From the NCBI RefSeq assembly GCF_004834005.1, contig NZ_STFF01000003.1, positions 372,001-436,000 of the forward strand: DNA of 64,000 bases, read 5' to 3'. The notes beneath the pieces are model-generated. The model was not told where the DNA came from and did not search any database. It was given only the letters and a program-made list of their open reading frames with translations. Positions 53,755 to 63,604 of this stretch are shown here, piece by piece. Position 1 is the stretch's first letter. Each line of letters starts with the position of its first letter. The DNA is from Niastella caeni. GTDB lineage: Bacteria > Bacteroidota > Bacteroidia > Chitinophagales > Chitinophagaceae. A program made the position numbers and the translations under genes.

Positions 53755-53906
53755 AAGCTAGTAGTAAGTGGCTAGTAGCTAGTGGGGCTTTATGTTTAGC
53801 TCCCTATATAATTGCCACCCCCTGTATTTCTTACTCGCTACTCGCTACTAGCTACTCACTACTTGCCTTTCCCTACTAGCTACTTACTACTCGCCACTAG
53901 CCCCTT
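53755..53906. repeat. CTAGTAG-family hairpin element, copy 3 (nuoH/nuoI gap)
   Basis: The left arm is AGCTAGTAGTAAGTGGCTAG and the right side has two runs of CTACTAGCTACTTACTACTC words. It is the longest copy, with a different inner core from the other three. Its right end reaches the nuoH stop region. Confidence 0.75.
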
Positions 53907-54853
53907 AGATACAACGCAATCGCCCCCGTGACCAACACATTCAACAGTACAAGCGGCAGCAAGATCTTCCAGCCGTAGGAGATCAACTGATCGTACCGCG
54001 GGCGGGGAAGCGAAGCGCGCAATAAAATGAACAGGCCAATAAAGAAAAACAGTTTGATCACGAACCAGACAAGTGGCGGTAAGAACGCGGGCCCGAGCCA
54101 GCCGCCAAAGAACAACGTCACGATCATGGCGGAGATCAATGTAACACCCAGGTACTCGCCGATAAAGAACATACCGAACTTCATACCTGAATATTCGGCA
54201 TGATAACCGGCAATAAGTTCACTCTCCGCTTCGGGAATATCAAAAGGCAGGCGATGCGTTTCCGCTATACCGGCAATCAAAAAAACAACAAACCCCACCG
54301 GCTGCGTAACCACAAACCACAAATTCTTTTGCGCCGCAACAATTTCACCCAGGTTAAAAGACCCTGACAACATCACTACGCCCATCAATGACAAACCCAT
54401 AAACACTTCGTACGCGATCATTTGAGAGGCGCCACGCAAAGCGCCCAGCAAAGCATATTTATTATTGGAAGCCCAACCACCAAGTACAATGCTATACACG
54501 CCCAACGACGACATAGCCAAAAAGAAAATGATCCCGATATTGAGATCAGCTACAACAATACCCGGAGCAAACGGAATGATCACAAAGCTCATCAGTACAC
54601 TGGCGACAACAATAGCCGGCGCTGTGATAAACACCCATTTATCGGCAAAAGGCGGGACCCAGTCTTCTTTGAAGAATAATTTGAGCGTATCGGCCAACAC
54701 AATAAAAATACCCAGCGGTCCAGCCCTGTTCGGTCCCAGCCTGTCTTGCCATAAGGCAAGCAAACGGCGTTCTACCCAAATAAGTCCGGCTGCAATATTG
54801 AGCAGCACGAATAAAACGCCGAATACGATTAATATGTGTTCTGTTGTATTCAT
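53897..54853 (-). CDS. nuoH: NADH-quinone oxidoreductase subunit H
   Basis: 318 aa, eight helices. Diagnostic segments are [40 protein letters not shown] with AGYHAEYSG, and [12 protein letters not shown]. NuoH forms the quinone-chamber entrance of the membrane arm. Charged residues of the E-channel are present. The length is near the bacterial norm. It is preceded by a GGTAAC-type hairpin element and followed by a CTAGTAG-type element. Confidence 0.96.
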   Translation of the reverse strand: MNTTEHILIVFGVLFVLLNIAAGLIWVERRLLALWQDRLGPNRAGPLGIFIVLADTLKLFFKEDWVPPFADKWVFITAPAIVVASVLMSFVIIPFAPGIVVADLNIGIIFFLAMSSLGVYSIVLGGWASNNKYALLGALRGASQMIAYEVFMGLSLMGVVMLSGSFNLGEIVAAQKNLWFVVTQPVGFVVFLIAGIAETHRLPFDIPEAESELIAGYHAEYSGMKFGMFFIGEYLGVTLISAMIVTLFFGGWLGPAFLPPLVWFVIKLFFFIGLFILLRASLPRPRYDQLISYGWKILLPLVLLNVLVTGAIALYLRG

Positions 54854-54895
54854 GTATCAAATGTGAACTTTGCACCTTACCAATTAATTGTTTCT

Positions 54896-55005
54896 GTTAC
54901 CGGGTGCCGGTTGCCAGTTACCAGGACCTTAATGCGGGATGCCCGCCAATTTTAAAACTGCCATTACTTTAAGCCCGGCAACCGGAAACTGGTAACCGGT
55001 AACCA
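54896..55005. repeat. GGTAAC-family hairpin element, copy 3 (nuoG/nuoH gap)
   Basis: The left arm GTTACCGGGTGCCGGTTGCC pairs with the right arm GGCAACCGGAAACTGGTAAC. The core GGACCTTAATGCGGGATGCC is the reverse complement, with changes, of the core of copy 1, so the element is inserted in the opposite orientation. Confidence 0.75.
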
Positions 55006-55013
55006 GATTGATC

Positions 55014-57722
55014 TTATAATTTTACACTTACTAATTGTACGTACCCGTTCCAGGGCATTACCTGTATACCCGGCAAACCTGCAGGCATTAATGCCACGCC
55101 CCGTTGTAATGCAGCTTCAATTTTTACCGGTAATTCGTACGTCTGTTCAAATACTTTTATCGAGATCAGCGATCCGTTCACAACGCCTAACGGCTCTGCA
55201 TCCTTTTCTGATATAGCGATGTACACGTCCGGTGAAAGTTCAGCGACACCACTGGTATAGAAACTCAATTCTTCAGAACCCATTATGTAATATTGCGGCA
55301 GCAATAACCACTTTTCATTGCGCGCAACAAATGCTTCCGGCATATCTTTAAAATAAACCGGTGCTGCCTCTTGTTTATATTGGAATAACAGTTGACCGGC
55401 ATGTTCATTTCGCAAAGCGCCACCCGGCTCCTGTTGGTATTTGTTCACTGATTGTATTGAATTCCAACCCGGCGACCAGAAGAATGGAATTAGTGGTGAT
55501 GGCGGCATACCTGAAAAACCTTCCATTGTAAACGTGAACGGCGAATCCCCATCCTGCTTCGGCTTGGGCTCACTCACCGCCAGGTTCGACAACATGGCCG
55601 TGCGCCCGCTGTAACGGTGTGGTGCACGTGGTAACGATTGTCCATGTATTCTAAAATCATGCGGTGGCGCTACACTGGCAATACCTGTAAACTGCGGCAT
55701 TAACTGCTCGCACAGCGTTAAAACGTCTTCCGGATGATGCGCCTGACCATTTCCTGTTCCGTTCTTTAGTGCCTGTAACTTCAATAACCATTTCCAACTT
55801 TCCTGGATGTTTTTATTAGCAGGAATAAACACCTGGTAGAACCTTTGCGCGCGCCCTTCATTATTCACCAGGGTGCCATCGGCTTCGGCAAAGGTGGCGG
55901 CCGGTATCAGCACATCAGCCTTTTGCGTGGTAGGATTATTCAATGAATCGAGCACAATGCATTGCTGGCATTTATCAAAGAAAACATCGGCTATATGCGC
56001 CGGCATATTCCGGTAGATATCATTTTCCAGCAGGATTGCAGTGACATTGGTATTTCGACTAACCCGCAGCACCGCATTCTCAAAACTGGATGCACCCATC
56101 ATGGCCAATCCCATGCTGTTGCATTCCGGCAGCACATATGCTATGTGCACTTCGTCCGCAGTTGCTTTGAGTGCAGCAGCAATATCAAACGCAGCCCGTA
56201 TCAATGCTTCATTATAACAACTGGTACCGCTGATGATCACCGGCCGTTTTGCCCGCTGCAACGCGGCAGCAATGGCCGCCACTTTTGTCATGGCATCGTT
56301 GCCGAGCTGTACCGGCGACAAAGACGCATTCAAATGCTGCGTAATCGCAAAACCTATTCGGGCTAGTTCGTCCGGCGCAGCATGCACTACAGAAGTGCTG
56401 ATCTCATCGAGGGGTGAGGTTGTAATGGTACAATTTGCCAGGAACCCTTTTTCTTCCTGCACCAATTCCCTCACCGCCGCATCGTGCCAGGCAGGCAATG
56501 CCCTGTTCTGCAATGCCTGTTCAGCAGCGGTGTGCATTACGCCCTGGCGAACGGCCAATGCCATTACGGGAGCAGTATTCCAGATATCTTCACCCAATAC
56601 CAGAATGGCATCTGATTGTTGGATATCGTTCAGCGAAGCCGTTTTCACTACGCCGGTTTGTAATACTTCAACTATACGCTTTTCTATAAATCCCAGGTTA
56701 TCACTGATCCCCTGGTAAAAATTTTCTTTACCTACCAGTTGCATCAGGGCCACATTGCTTTCAACAGAAGCCCGCGGCGATCCAATGCCAATGATTGTAT
56801 TATTAGTTATTAATGTTCGTAAGTGATCCATCAACACTGTTTCATCCACTGCTTCAACGGCGCGGTTGCGGATAAGCGGTTGTGTAATTCGGTTATCACT
56901 GTTTACAAACTCATAGCCAAATCGGCCCCGGTCGCACAGAAAATAACCATTTACCTGGCTGTTAAAACGATTGGTAATACAACGCAACGCTCCGTACCGC
57001 TCCCCGGCAATGGTATTACAACCCAAACTGCAGTGGTGGCATACGGAGGGCGCCGTGGTGAGGTCCCATTTACGCGTATAATGTTCGCGCAGTGTTTTAT
57101 CGGTAAATACACCGGTTGGACAAACCTCCGTCAAATTACCGCTGAAGGGGCTTTGCAGCACCCCGTTCTGCTCGCGGCCAAAATAAACATGGTTATGTGC
57201 GGCAAATACATTCAGGTCTTTGCCCCCGGCATAATCATGATAATACCGAACACAGCGATAACACTGTATGCAGCGGTTCATTTCATGGTGAATGAAGGGC
57301 CCCAGGTATTGATTGGTGTACGTCCTTTTTTTATAATGATAGCGGCGGTAATCATGGCCCGTCATCACCGTCATATCCTGCAGGTGGCAACTGCCGCCTT
57401 CATCACAAACGGGGCAATCGTGCGGGTGATTGGTCATCAGCCATTCTATCACCTGGCTGCGAAATGCTTTTGCGGTTGTGTCTGACACCGATAAATGCAA
57501 ACCGTCTTTAATGCTTTCCATGCAACTCATCACCAGCCTGCCGCGGGTATCGTTTTCATCTTTGAAAACTTTTACGGCGCATTGGCGGCAAGCGCCTACG
57601 CTACCCAGCGCGGGATGCCAGCAGAAATAGGGCAGATCGATGCCCAGGCTCAAACAAGCCTCCAGCAGGTTCTTGCCTGCTTTTACTTCAAATGGTTTGT
57701 TATCGATGTATATAGTTGACAT
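55014..57722 (-). CDS. nuoG: NADH-quinone oxidoreductase subunit G
   Basis: 902 aa from ATG 57722 (MSTIYIDNKPFEV). An in-frame extension to 57803 is only the repeat-derived gap and does not match the family. The N-terminal 2Fe-2S domain has CWHPALGSVGACRQCAVKV. The His-Cys 4Fe-4S site is HPHDCPVCDEGGSCHLQD. Further 4Fe-4S motifs are CIQCYRCVRYYHDYAG and CHHCSLGCN. The rest is a molybdopterin-oxidoreductase-like fold without cofactor residues. It carries electrons between NuoF/E and NuoI in the peripheral arm. At about 900 residues it is of the long type. Confidence 0.94.
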   Translation of the reverse strand: MSTIYIDNKPFEVKAGKNLLEACLSLGIDLPYFCWHPALGSVGACRQCAVKVFKDENDTRGRLVMSCMESIKDGLHLSVSDTTAKAFRSQVIEWLMTNHPHDCPVCDEGGSCHLQDMTVMTGHDYRRYHYKKRTYTNQYLGPFIHHEMNRCIQCYRCVRYYHDYAGGKDLNVFAAHNHVYFGREQNGVLQSPFSGNLTEVCPTGVFTDKTLREHYTRKWDLTTAPSVCHHCSLGCNTIAGERYGALRCITNRFNSQVNGYFLCDRGRFGYEFVNSDNRITQPLIRNRAVEAVDETVLMDHLRTLITNNTIIGIGSPRASVESNVALMQLVGKENFYQGISDNLGFIEKRIVEVLQTGVVKTASLNDIQQSDAILVLGEDIWNTAPVMALAVRQGVMHTAAEQALQNRALPAWHDAAVRELVQEEKGFLANCTITTSPLDEISTSVVHAAPDELARIGFAITQHLNASLSPVQLGNDAMTKVAAIAAALQRAKRPVIISGTSCYNEALIRAAFDIAAALKATADEVHIAYVLPECNSMGLAMMGASSFENAVLRVSRNTNVTAILLENDIYRNMPAHIADVFFDKCQQCIVLDSLNNPTTQKADVLIPAATFAEADGTLVNNEGRAQRFYQVFIPANKNIQESWKWLLKLQALKNGTGNGQAHHPEDVLTLCEQLMPQFTGIASVAPPHDFRIHGQSLPRAPHRYSGRTAMLSNLAVSEPKPKQDGDSPFTFTMEGFSGMPPSPLIPFFWSPGWNSIQSVNKYQQEPGGALRNEHAGQLLFQYKQEAAPVYFKDMPEAFVARNEKWLLLPQYYIMGSEELSFYTSGVAELSPDVYIAISEKDAEPLGVVNGSLISIKVFEQTYELPVKIEAALQRGVALMPAGLPGIQVMPWNGYVQLVSVKL

Positions 57723-57914
57723 AGTGTCATTCGTAATAATAACTTCGAATGGTGAATCATGAATGAGGCTGCAAGCAACTACAAGCTTTAAGCTTTTAGC
57801 CATAAGCTATAAGCAATACAGAAGTAGTTTGTGCATTTCTGCTTACGGCTTACCGCTTATAGCTTTAAGCCCTGCCTTTCACTTTCTCATTTTTAATTTT
57901 TCATTCTTCATTTC
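57723..57914. repeat. GCTTATAGC/TAAGC hairpin element (nuoF/nuoG gap)
   Basis: GCTTTAAGCTTTTAGCCATA and AGCTATAAGC on the left pair with GCTTACGGCTTACCGCTTAT and AGCTTTAAGC on the right. A TTTTTCATTCTTCATTTCTC word run follows up to nuoF. Upstream and downstream genes are in the same operon, so the hairpin would sit inside the mRNA. Confidence 0.75.
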
Positions 57915-59192
57915 TCATTCCCCATAGGGACATTTATGTAACGCAACATGCATCTCAAAATCTTCTTTAAAATATTTCAACGCACTTTGCAATGGCTCCA
58001 TGGCGCCGGGCGCTAATGCACAAAACGTATTACCGGGTCCTAACAATTGCGTGTGCAGTTGCAACAGTTCCAGTTCTTCATTCGTTCCATTCCCCTGCTC
58101 CAGGCTCAACAACATTTTTTCTACCCAGGGCAATCCTTCGCGGCACGGCGTACACCAGCCACAACTTTCCTGCGCAAAAAAATGTTGCAGGTTATGTACA
58201 AAGCCAACCGGACAGGTAGCATCGTCCATCACCACCATGGTACCCGTACCCAACCGGCTGCCGGCAGCGGCAACTGACGCAAAGTCCATTTTAACATCGA
58301 GGTGTTCGGTGGTTAGAAAATCGGTGGAAGCGCCACCAGGCAGCACGCCCTTTAATTGATAGCCGTTCTTCATACCAAGGGCATGTTCTTCTATCAATTC
58401 ACGCATAGTAACGCCTATGGGTAACTCCCAGCACCCGGGATTATTTACTTTTCCACTTACACCGTATAATTTGGTGCCGCTGTCTTCACTATTGCTTAAT
58501 CCTTTAAACCACTCGGCGCCATTGTTTACAATATGCGGCACACAACAAAGCGTTTCTACATTATTTACGATGGTGGGCTTGCCATACAATCCGCTTATCT
58601 GCGGAAATGGCGGTTTTGCCCGGGGCGTTGCGCGTTTTCCTTCCAGCGCATTTAACAAGGCGGTTTCTTCACCACACATATAGCGGCCTACACCGGTGTG
58701 CAAATGCATTTCGAGGCTGAACCCGCTGCCCAGGATATTTTTTCCCAGTACCCCGGCGGCATACGCTTCCTGGATACTCTTGCGTAACAACTGCGCCGCT
58801 TTTTTGTACGCCCAGCGTAAGAAGATGTACGAAACATCGGCCTGAATGGCATATGCCGCCAGTATCATTCCTTCTATCAGTTGATGCGGATTGCCTTCGA
58901 GCAACAGGCGATCTTTGAAAGTGCCGGGCTCCATTTCGTCGGCATTGGCGATCAGGTATTTTGGATGCGGCGCATCTTCACCCATCGGCACAAAGCTCCA
59001 TTTCATACCGGTATTGAAACCAGCACCGCCACGGCCTTTCAGTCCGCTGTCCTGTACCAGTTTTTGCACTTCCTGCGGCGTCATGCTTTTCAACGCTTTT
59101 TGCAGTGCCGAATAACCGCCCGTCATTTCATATTCCTTGAAATCGAATGGCGGACAGCCGGGGTGAATATATTGTGTCAGGGGTCGTTCCAT
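57915..59192 (-). CDS. nuoF: NADH-quinone oxidoreductase subunit F
   Basis: 425 aa. The FMN/NADH-binding region has GLKGRGGAGFNTGMKWSF; in my memory the usual motif is GRGGAGFPTG, so Pro is Asn here. The 4Fe-4S N3 cluster ligands are in ESCGWCTPCREG, with the fourth Cys in NTFCALAPGA. NuoF oxidises NADH and passes electrons through FMN. The length is normal. The start is 6 bp after the nuoE stop, implying translational coupling. Confidence 0.96.
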   Translation of the reverse strand: MERPLTQYIHPGCPPFDFKEYEMTGGYSALQKALKSMTPQEVQKLVQDSGLKGRGGAGFNTGMKWSFVPMGEDAPHPKYLIANADEMEPGTFKDRLLLEGNPHQLIEGMILAAYAIQADVSYIFLRWAYKKAAQLLRKSIQEAYAAGVLGKNILGSGFSLEMHLHTGVGRYMCGEETALLNALEGKRATPRAKPPFPQISGLYGKPTIVNNVETLCCVPHIVNNGAEWFKGLSNSEDSGTKLYGVSGKVNNPGCWELPIGVTMRELIEEHALGMKNGYQLKGVLPGGASTDFLTTEHLDVKMDFASVAAAGSRLGTGTMVVMDDATCPVGFVHNLQHFFAQESCGWCTPCREGLPWVEKMLLSLEQGNGTNEELELLQLHTQLLGPGNTFCALAPGAMEPLQSALKYFKEDFEMHVALHKCPYGE

Positions 59193-59198
59193 GGTACA

Positions 59199-59708
59199 TC
59201 AGGTATATTTCGTTAAAATGCGATCGAGCATGTCAATGGTCACATCTTTGTACAGATCGTTATCGATCATTAATGCCGGCGCATGATCGCAACAACCCAG
59301 GCAGCAGTTTGGCAACAAGGTAAAACACTGATCGCCGGTGGTTTCCCCAAACCGGATCTTCAGCTTTTCCTGCAGCGCTTTATAGATGTCGCCATACTTC
59401 ATTACATAACAGGAAATACTATCACACACCAGGATCACATGCCGGCCAACCGGCTTTCGGAAAATGAGGTTATAGAATGTGGCCACACTGTCCACCTCAG
59501 CGGCGCTCATTTGCAGGTAAGCGGCAATGGCGTTCACGCTGTCATCACTGATCCAGCCGCGGTAGTGCTGCACTATTTTCAATGCTTCTATGACCGCAGC
59601 GCTTTTATGCGGAACCAGCGCTACTTCATGATCGATCTCATTTCGCTCGAGATCTGTGAGGTATTCTGGTTTAGTAATTTCTTTTGTATGTATTTGTTGC
59701 ATTATCAT
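59199..59708 (-). CDS. nuoE: NADH-quinone oxidoreductase subunit E
   Basis: 169 aa, thioredoxin-like 2Fe-2S subunit. Cluster N1a ligands are visible in CDSISC and in NCCLGCCDHAPALMIDND. Residues 40-95 are the helical N-terminal domain (HYRGWISDDSVNAIAAYLQM). The ATG at 59708 or the one two codons later could be used. It partners NuoF in the NADH-dehydrogenase module. Confidence 0.95.
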   Translation of the reverse strand: MIMQQIHTKEITKPEYLTDLERNEIDHEVALVPHKSAAVIEALKIVQHYRGWISDDSVNAIAAYLQMSAAEVDSVATFYNLIFRKPVGRHVILVCDSISCYVMKYGDIYKALQEKLKIRFGETTGDQCFTLLPNCCLGCCDHAPALMIDNDLYKDVTIDMLDRILTKYT

Positions 59709-59717
59709 TTATAAGAA

Positions 59718-59838
59718 TTGGCTAGTAGCTAGTGGTGAGTAGCTAGTAGGATCTTTATTCGGCACTCACTATCCTCAATCTTTCCTCGCTTCATTACTTG
59801 CTTTTACCTACTCGCCACTTACTACTTACTACTCGCTT
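59718..59838. repeat. CTAGTAG-family hairpin element, copy 4 (nuoCD/nuoE gap)
   Basis: The left arm is GGCTAGTAGCTAGTGGTGAG, the right arm CTACTCGCCACTTACTACTT. The core TTTATTCGGCACTCACTATC is close to that of copies 1 and 2. Confidence 0.75.
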
Positions 59839-59844
59839 TTTACA

Positions 59845-61593
59845 TTACCGGTCTATATCAGCCAGCACAAAATCAATGCTTCCCAAAATGCTTAACAGAT
59901 CGCTTACCGTATACCCTTTACTGATATAGGGCACCATTTGCATGTGCGGAAATGACGGAGTCCTGATCCGCACGCGGTACGCTGCTGTATTCCCATCGCT
60001 GATGCAGTAATAACTGTTGGCGCCTTTGGTGGCTTCAATACAACTCATCGCTTCGCCCGCAGGTATCACCGGCCCCCAGCTTACATTCAGGAAATGCGTG
60101 ATGAGCGTTTCAATATCCTGCATGGTATATTTCTTCATCGGTGGCGTGGTCAACGGGTGGCTCGATTTATAATCACCGGCAGGCATGTTTTGCAGGCACT
60201 GTTCAACAATGCGCAAACTTTGCCGCATTTCTTCTACCCGTACCAACGCGCGATCGAAACAATCGCCGTTCTGCGCAATAGGGATCTCAAAATCGAACCG
60301 TTCGTACCCGCCATACGGCTGTTTCTTGCGCCAATCCCATTCCAAACCACATGCTCTTAATCCGGGTCCGGTTACGCCCCACTCAATGGCTTCTTCCAAG
60401 GTATAAATGCCGATGCCTTTGGTACGCGCTTTAAACAAACTATTTCGGATGACCATTTTTTCATATTCCCTGAGCCTGGCGGGGAAATGATCAACAAAAC
60501 GTTTTACGAGAGTATCCCAGCCATTAGGCAGGTCCTGCGCTACGCCGCCAATGCGGAACCAGTTGGGGTGCATGCGGCCGCCGCAGATGGCTTCAACAAT
60601 ATCGAAGATCTTTTCGCGGTCGGTGAACATGTAAAATACTGGTGACAGTTGGCCCAGGTCCTGTGCGAACGTGCCAAACCAAACAAGGTGACTGGCAATG
60701 CGGAACAATTCGCACAACATTACCCGGATCACGATGGCACGATCGGGCAGTTCGATACCCGCCAGTTTTTCAACTGCCAGCAAATAGGCCAGGTTATTCA
60801 TAACGCCGCCCAGATAATCAATGCGATCAGTATAGGGAATGTAGGTATGCCAGCTTTGACGCTCGGCCATTTTTTCGGCGCCGCGGTGATGAAAACCAAT
60901 TTCAGGTACGGCATCAACAATGTCTTCTCCATTCAATTGAAGTATGATGCGCAAAACGCCATGCGTGCCGGGGTGTTGCGGACCGATGTTCAGGAACATA
61001 AAATCGGCATCGTCGCCGTGTTCCTGCATGCCCCACTCTTCCGGTTTAAACCGAAGCGCTTCCTGTTCACGGTCCTGCTTTTCGTCCCAGAGCTGAAAAG
61101 GTCCCATTTCGGTTGCCCGTGCCGGATGCTCCTTGCGCAAAGGATGGCCCTGCCAGGTGAGTGGCATTAAAATACGGGTTAAATGCGGATGCCCTTCGAA
61201 GCGAATGCCGAACATATCGTACACTTCGCGTTCGTACCAATTGGCATTTTTAAAGATGGAAGTAATGGAGGGAACAGCGGGAAATTCGCCGCGCAGTGCT
61301 ACTTTAAGCCTGATGAAACAATTTTGTTCAAAGGAGAACAGCACGTATACCACCGTAAAATCGGCCATTGGCAAACCGTTGTACCGATTCCGGTTGCGTT
61401 CATCGATACCACACAGATCGTACAGCATTTTAAAAGGCTGTGGAATTTCCATTTTCAGGAACTGTATGGCAGAAACGATCTTCTCCTTTGATACCCACAC
61501 CGTGAGTATTTCATCAACCGTTTTTTGCTGATGCAATGCTTCAGCGCCTATGCGTTGTTGCAGATGCTGTAATATGGTATCCGCATCGTGCAT
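59845..61593 (-). CDS. nuoC/nuoD (nuoCD): NADH-quinone oxidoreductase fused subunit C/D
   Basis: 582 aa. Residues about 1-175 are the NuoC (30-kDa) domain, with [20 protein letters not shown] followed by RILMP. Residues about 195-582 are NuoD (49-kDa): [20 protein letters not shown], the [13 protein letters not shown] loop, [15 protein letters not shown], and the C-terminal VLADIDR. The HPGTHG loop and the downstream Tyr/His of the quinone site are present. The fusion is known in several bacterial groups. It forms the quinone-reducing surface with NuoB. Confidence 0.96.
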   Translation of the reverse strand: MHDADTILQHLQQRIGAEALHQQKTVDEILTVWVSKEKIVSAIQFLKMEIPQPFKMLYDLCGIDERNRNRYNGLPMADFTVVYVLFSFEQNCFIRLKVALRGEFPAVPSITSIFKNANWYEREVYDMFGIRFEGHPHLTRILMPLTWQGHPLRKEHPARATEMGPFQLWDEKQDREQEALRFKPEEWGMQEHGDDADFMFLNIGPQHPGTHGVLRIILQLNGEDIVDAVPEIGFHHRGAEKMAERQSWHTYIPYTDRIDYLGGVMNNLAYLLAVEKLAGIELPDRAIVIRVMLCELFRIASHLVWFGTFAQDLGQLSPVFYMFTDREKIFDIVEAICGGRMHPNWFRIGGVAQDLPNGWDTLVKRFVDHFPARLREYEKMVIRNSLFKARTKGIGIYTLEEAIEWGVTGPGLRACGLEWDWRKKQPYGGYERFDFEIPIAQNGDCFDRALVRVEEMRQSLRIVEQCLQNMPAGDYKSSHPLTTPPMKKYTMQDIETLITHFLNVSWGPVIPAGEAMSCIEATKGANSYYCISDGNTAAYRVRIRTPSFPHMQMVPYISKGYTVSDLLSILGSIDFVLADIDR

Positions 61594-61714
61594 GTTATTG
61601 TTTGTCGTTTGTTGTTTGTTGTTTGTGGTTGCTGCTGCCGCGCTATGAGGCTCGAAATTAAATTTTGAACTCGCGCATTAAAGAACAACAAACCAAAAAC
61701 CACAAACCACAAAC
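61594..61714. repeat. GTTTGTGG/CCACAAAC hairpin element (nuoB/nuoCD gap)
   Basis: TTGTTTGTCGTTTGTTGTTT words on the left pair with ACAACAAACCAAAAACCACA on the right. The core GCTGCCGCGCTATGAGGCTC is followed by GAACTCGCGC and is shared with the elements at 62354-62552. Confidence 0.8.
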
Positions 61715-61717
61715 TGT

Positions 61718-62356
61718 TTATATTTCGTCTATTCCTTTAAAATTCACCATATTCATTCTTTCTTCCCGCTTCTTATCTTTCATGGAAGAAAGCGCCGGTT
61801 TAATTACGCCCTGTTCGCCGATGACCCAACTCAACGGACGTTTTTCCTTTCCAACTGAGTCAGCCAATAGGATCAGCCCTTGCATAAACGCATCGGGCCG
61901 GGGCGGACAACCGGGCACATACACATCAACCGGCAAAAATTTATCTACGCCTTGTACTACGCTATAAATATCATACATACCACCGCTGTTGGCACAACTG
62001 CCCATAGAGATCACCCAGCGGGGTTCCATCATTTGTTCGTGTAATCGTTTGATGATGGGCACCATTTTAATAAATACCGTTCCGGCAATCACCATTACAT
62101 CTGCTTCCCGCGGCGTACCGCGAATAACCTCGGCGCCGAACCGGGCCACATCATATTTACTGGTAATGCTGGTAGCCATCTCTACAAAACAGCAGCTTAA
62201 TCCGAAATGGAAAGGCCACATAGAATTTTTTCTTCCCCAGGCCACGAGGCTTTGTACGGAGGTAAGCATAATACTTTGCTTAACGGCCTCTTCCATGCTG
62301 CCGTTACCGGATAAATGACCGGCACTATCACCTGCTTTGCTTAACCACCATTTCAT
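61718..62356 (-). CDS. nuoB: NADH-quinone oxidoreductase subunit B
   Basis: 212 aa. The 4Fe-4S cluster N2 ligands are visible: the adjacent Cys pair in LSCCFVEM, the Cys in [13 protein letters not shown], and the Cys in [13 protein letters not shown]. NuoB passes electrons to quinone at the interface with NuoCD and NuoH. An N-terminal extension ([17 protein letters not shown]) and a charged C-terminal tail ([11 protein letters not shown]) go beyond the core fold, giving a protein slightly longer than average. Confidence 0.96.
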   Translation of the reverse strand: MKWWLSKAGDSAGHLSGNGSMEEAVKQSIMLTSVQSLVAWGRKNSMWPFHFGLSCCFVEMATSITSKYDVARFGAEVIRGTPREADVMVIAGTVFIKMVPIIKRLHEQMMEPRWVISMGSCANSGGMYDIYSVVQGVDKFLPVDVYVPGCPPRPDAFMQGLILLADSVGKEKRPLSWVIGEQGVIKPALSSMKDKKREERMNMVNFKGIDEI

Positions 62357-62552
62357 TGTTTATGGTTTATAGTTTATGGTTTATAGTTGCTGCCGCGCTT
62401 AAAAGCTCAAGATCATTTTTTGAACTCGCGCTTCTATGGTTTATGGTTTATAATTTATAGTTTATGGTTGCTGCCGCGCTTTGAGGCTCGAAATTAATTC
62501 TGACCTCGCGCTTAAAGAACCACAAACCATAAACCACAAACAATAAACTGCT
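62354..62552. repeat. Double GTTTATGG/CCATAAAC hairpin element (nuoA/nuoB gap)
   Basis: Two consecutive left halves (GTTTATGGTTTATAG words plus the core GCTGCCGCGCTT...CTCGCGC) are followed by one right arm (AACCACAAACCATAAACCAC). The second core is nearly that of 61594-61714. A compound insertion or internal duplication is the simplest reading. Confidence 0.8.
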
Positions 62553-62569
62553 TCTTCAAACACCAATAT

Positions 62570-62989
62570 TCAACCCCTTAACTCTTTATATTTCTTCAAT
62601 ATCTTCTTTCCATCTAACCCAATATCCAGCGCGCCTATTCCCCATTCGTAGATCAACACAACAACCAGCTGACCAATGAAGATGGCAACGCCAATGTAAC
62701 CCGGCCAGCCGAGTTCGTAAAAGCCTAATGCCCACAGAATAATGAACACAGCTTCTACATCAAAGATCACAAACAACATGGCAACGAGGTAAAATTGGGC
62801 AGAAAAACGAAGTCGTGCTGAACCGGTTTGTTCGATGCCGCCTTCGTAAGGTTTATCGGTAGCACGATCGCGGTGATGCTGACCTAATAAATAAGACAGA
62901 GCGAGAATGGCAAGGAGCAAAATCACTACCGCAATTGCATATAATAGCAAAGGCCATAAAGGAATACTATGAATATTATTTCCTGGCAT
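62570..62989 (-). CDS. nuoA: NADH-quinone oxidoreductase subunit A
   Basis: 139 aa, three helices. The conserved loop is present as DKPYEGGIEQTGSARLRFSA, with the Cys often found after PYE replaced by Gly. AMLFVIFDVEAVFIILWALG holds the functional Asp and Glu of helix 2. It is the first gene of the operon, with 213 bp of hairpin-filled spacer before nuoB. No convincing promoter motif was found in the 114 bp upstream. Confidence 0.95.
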   Translation of the reverse strand: MPGNNIHSIPLWPLLLYAIAVVILLLAILALSYLLGQHHRDRATDKPYEGGIEQTGSARLRFSAQFYLVAMLFVIFDVEAVFIILWALGFYELGWPGYIGVAIFIGQLVVVLIYEWGIGALDIGLDGKKILKKYKELRG

Positions 62990-63103
62990 AGCAAAATACT
63001 TCCATGATGGGCTTTTTTAACTGCCCACTACAGTCCTTTCACATCAAAGTGAACCAACGGCACTAACCTATACAGCCAACAATAGTACGATCAAGGGTTA
63101 AAA

Positions 63104-63535
63104 TTAGCTCGTAATGTAATGTTCGAGGTTTTGAATAATGAAATCTTTCTGATCGATGATATACTTTACGAGGTCACCGATAGAAACAAGTCCAATTAAT
63201 TCATTGTCTTCGAGCACAGGTAAATGACGGATATGTTTATCAGTCATCAATTGCATGCAGTATTCGATCTTTGTATCAGGAGTAACAAACACCGGGCCTT
63301 CGGTCATTATATCCCGTACCTTGGTCTCTTTTGAGGATCTACCTTTTAATATTACTTTGCGGGCGTAGTCACGTTCTGTAAAAATTCCATCCAGTTTACC
63401 ATTTTCTTCCAGTACAACCAGTGAACCGAGATTTTTCGTTTCCAGCGTTTCTAAAGCTTCGTACACGGAGCTCTCCGGATTTACCGTATATACCACATGT
63501 CCTTTAATTTGCAGTATATCTCTTACCGTATCCAT
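63104..63535 (-). CDS. CBS-domain protein
   Basis: 143 aa made of two CBS motifs (residues about 10-65 and 75-135; LGSLVVLEENGKLDGIFTER and HIRHLPVLEDNELIGLVSIG). These form one Bateman module that usually binds adenosine nucleotides. No enzyme domain is attached. It is 114 bp upstream of nuoA in the same direction and could be co-transcribed, but the gap is large enough for a separate promoter. A regulatory link to complex I would be guesswork. Confidence 0.9.
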   Translation of the reverse strand: MDTVRDILQIKGHVVYTVNPESSVYEALETLETKNLGSLVVLEENGKLDGIFTERDYARKVILKGRSSKETKVRDIMTEGPVFVTPDTKIEYCMQLMTDKHIRHLPVLEDNELIGLVSIGDLVKYIIDQKDFIIQNLEHYITS

Positions 63536-63604
63536 GGTAATCGTTTTAAGAACTATTATACTGTTAAGTTATTCTTTTTTTATCAAATAAAAAATTTTCC
63601 CGAA

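Noticed and set aside
57723..57803. Longer start for NuoG
   Set aside because: The extra 27 codons are hairpin-repeat sequence of the nuoF/nuoG gap; family similarity begins at the ATG at 57722.
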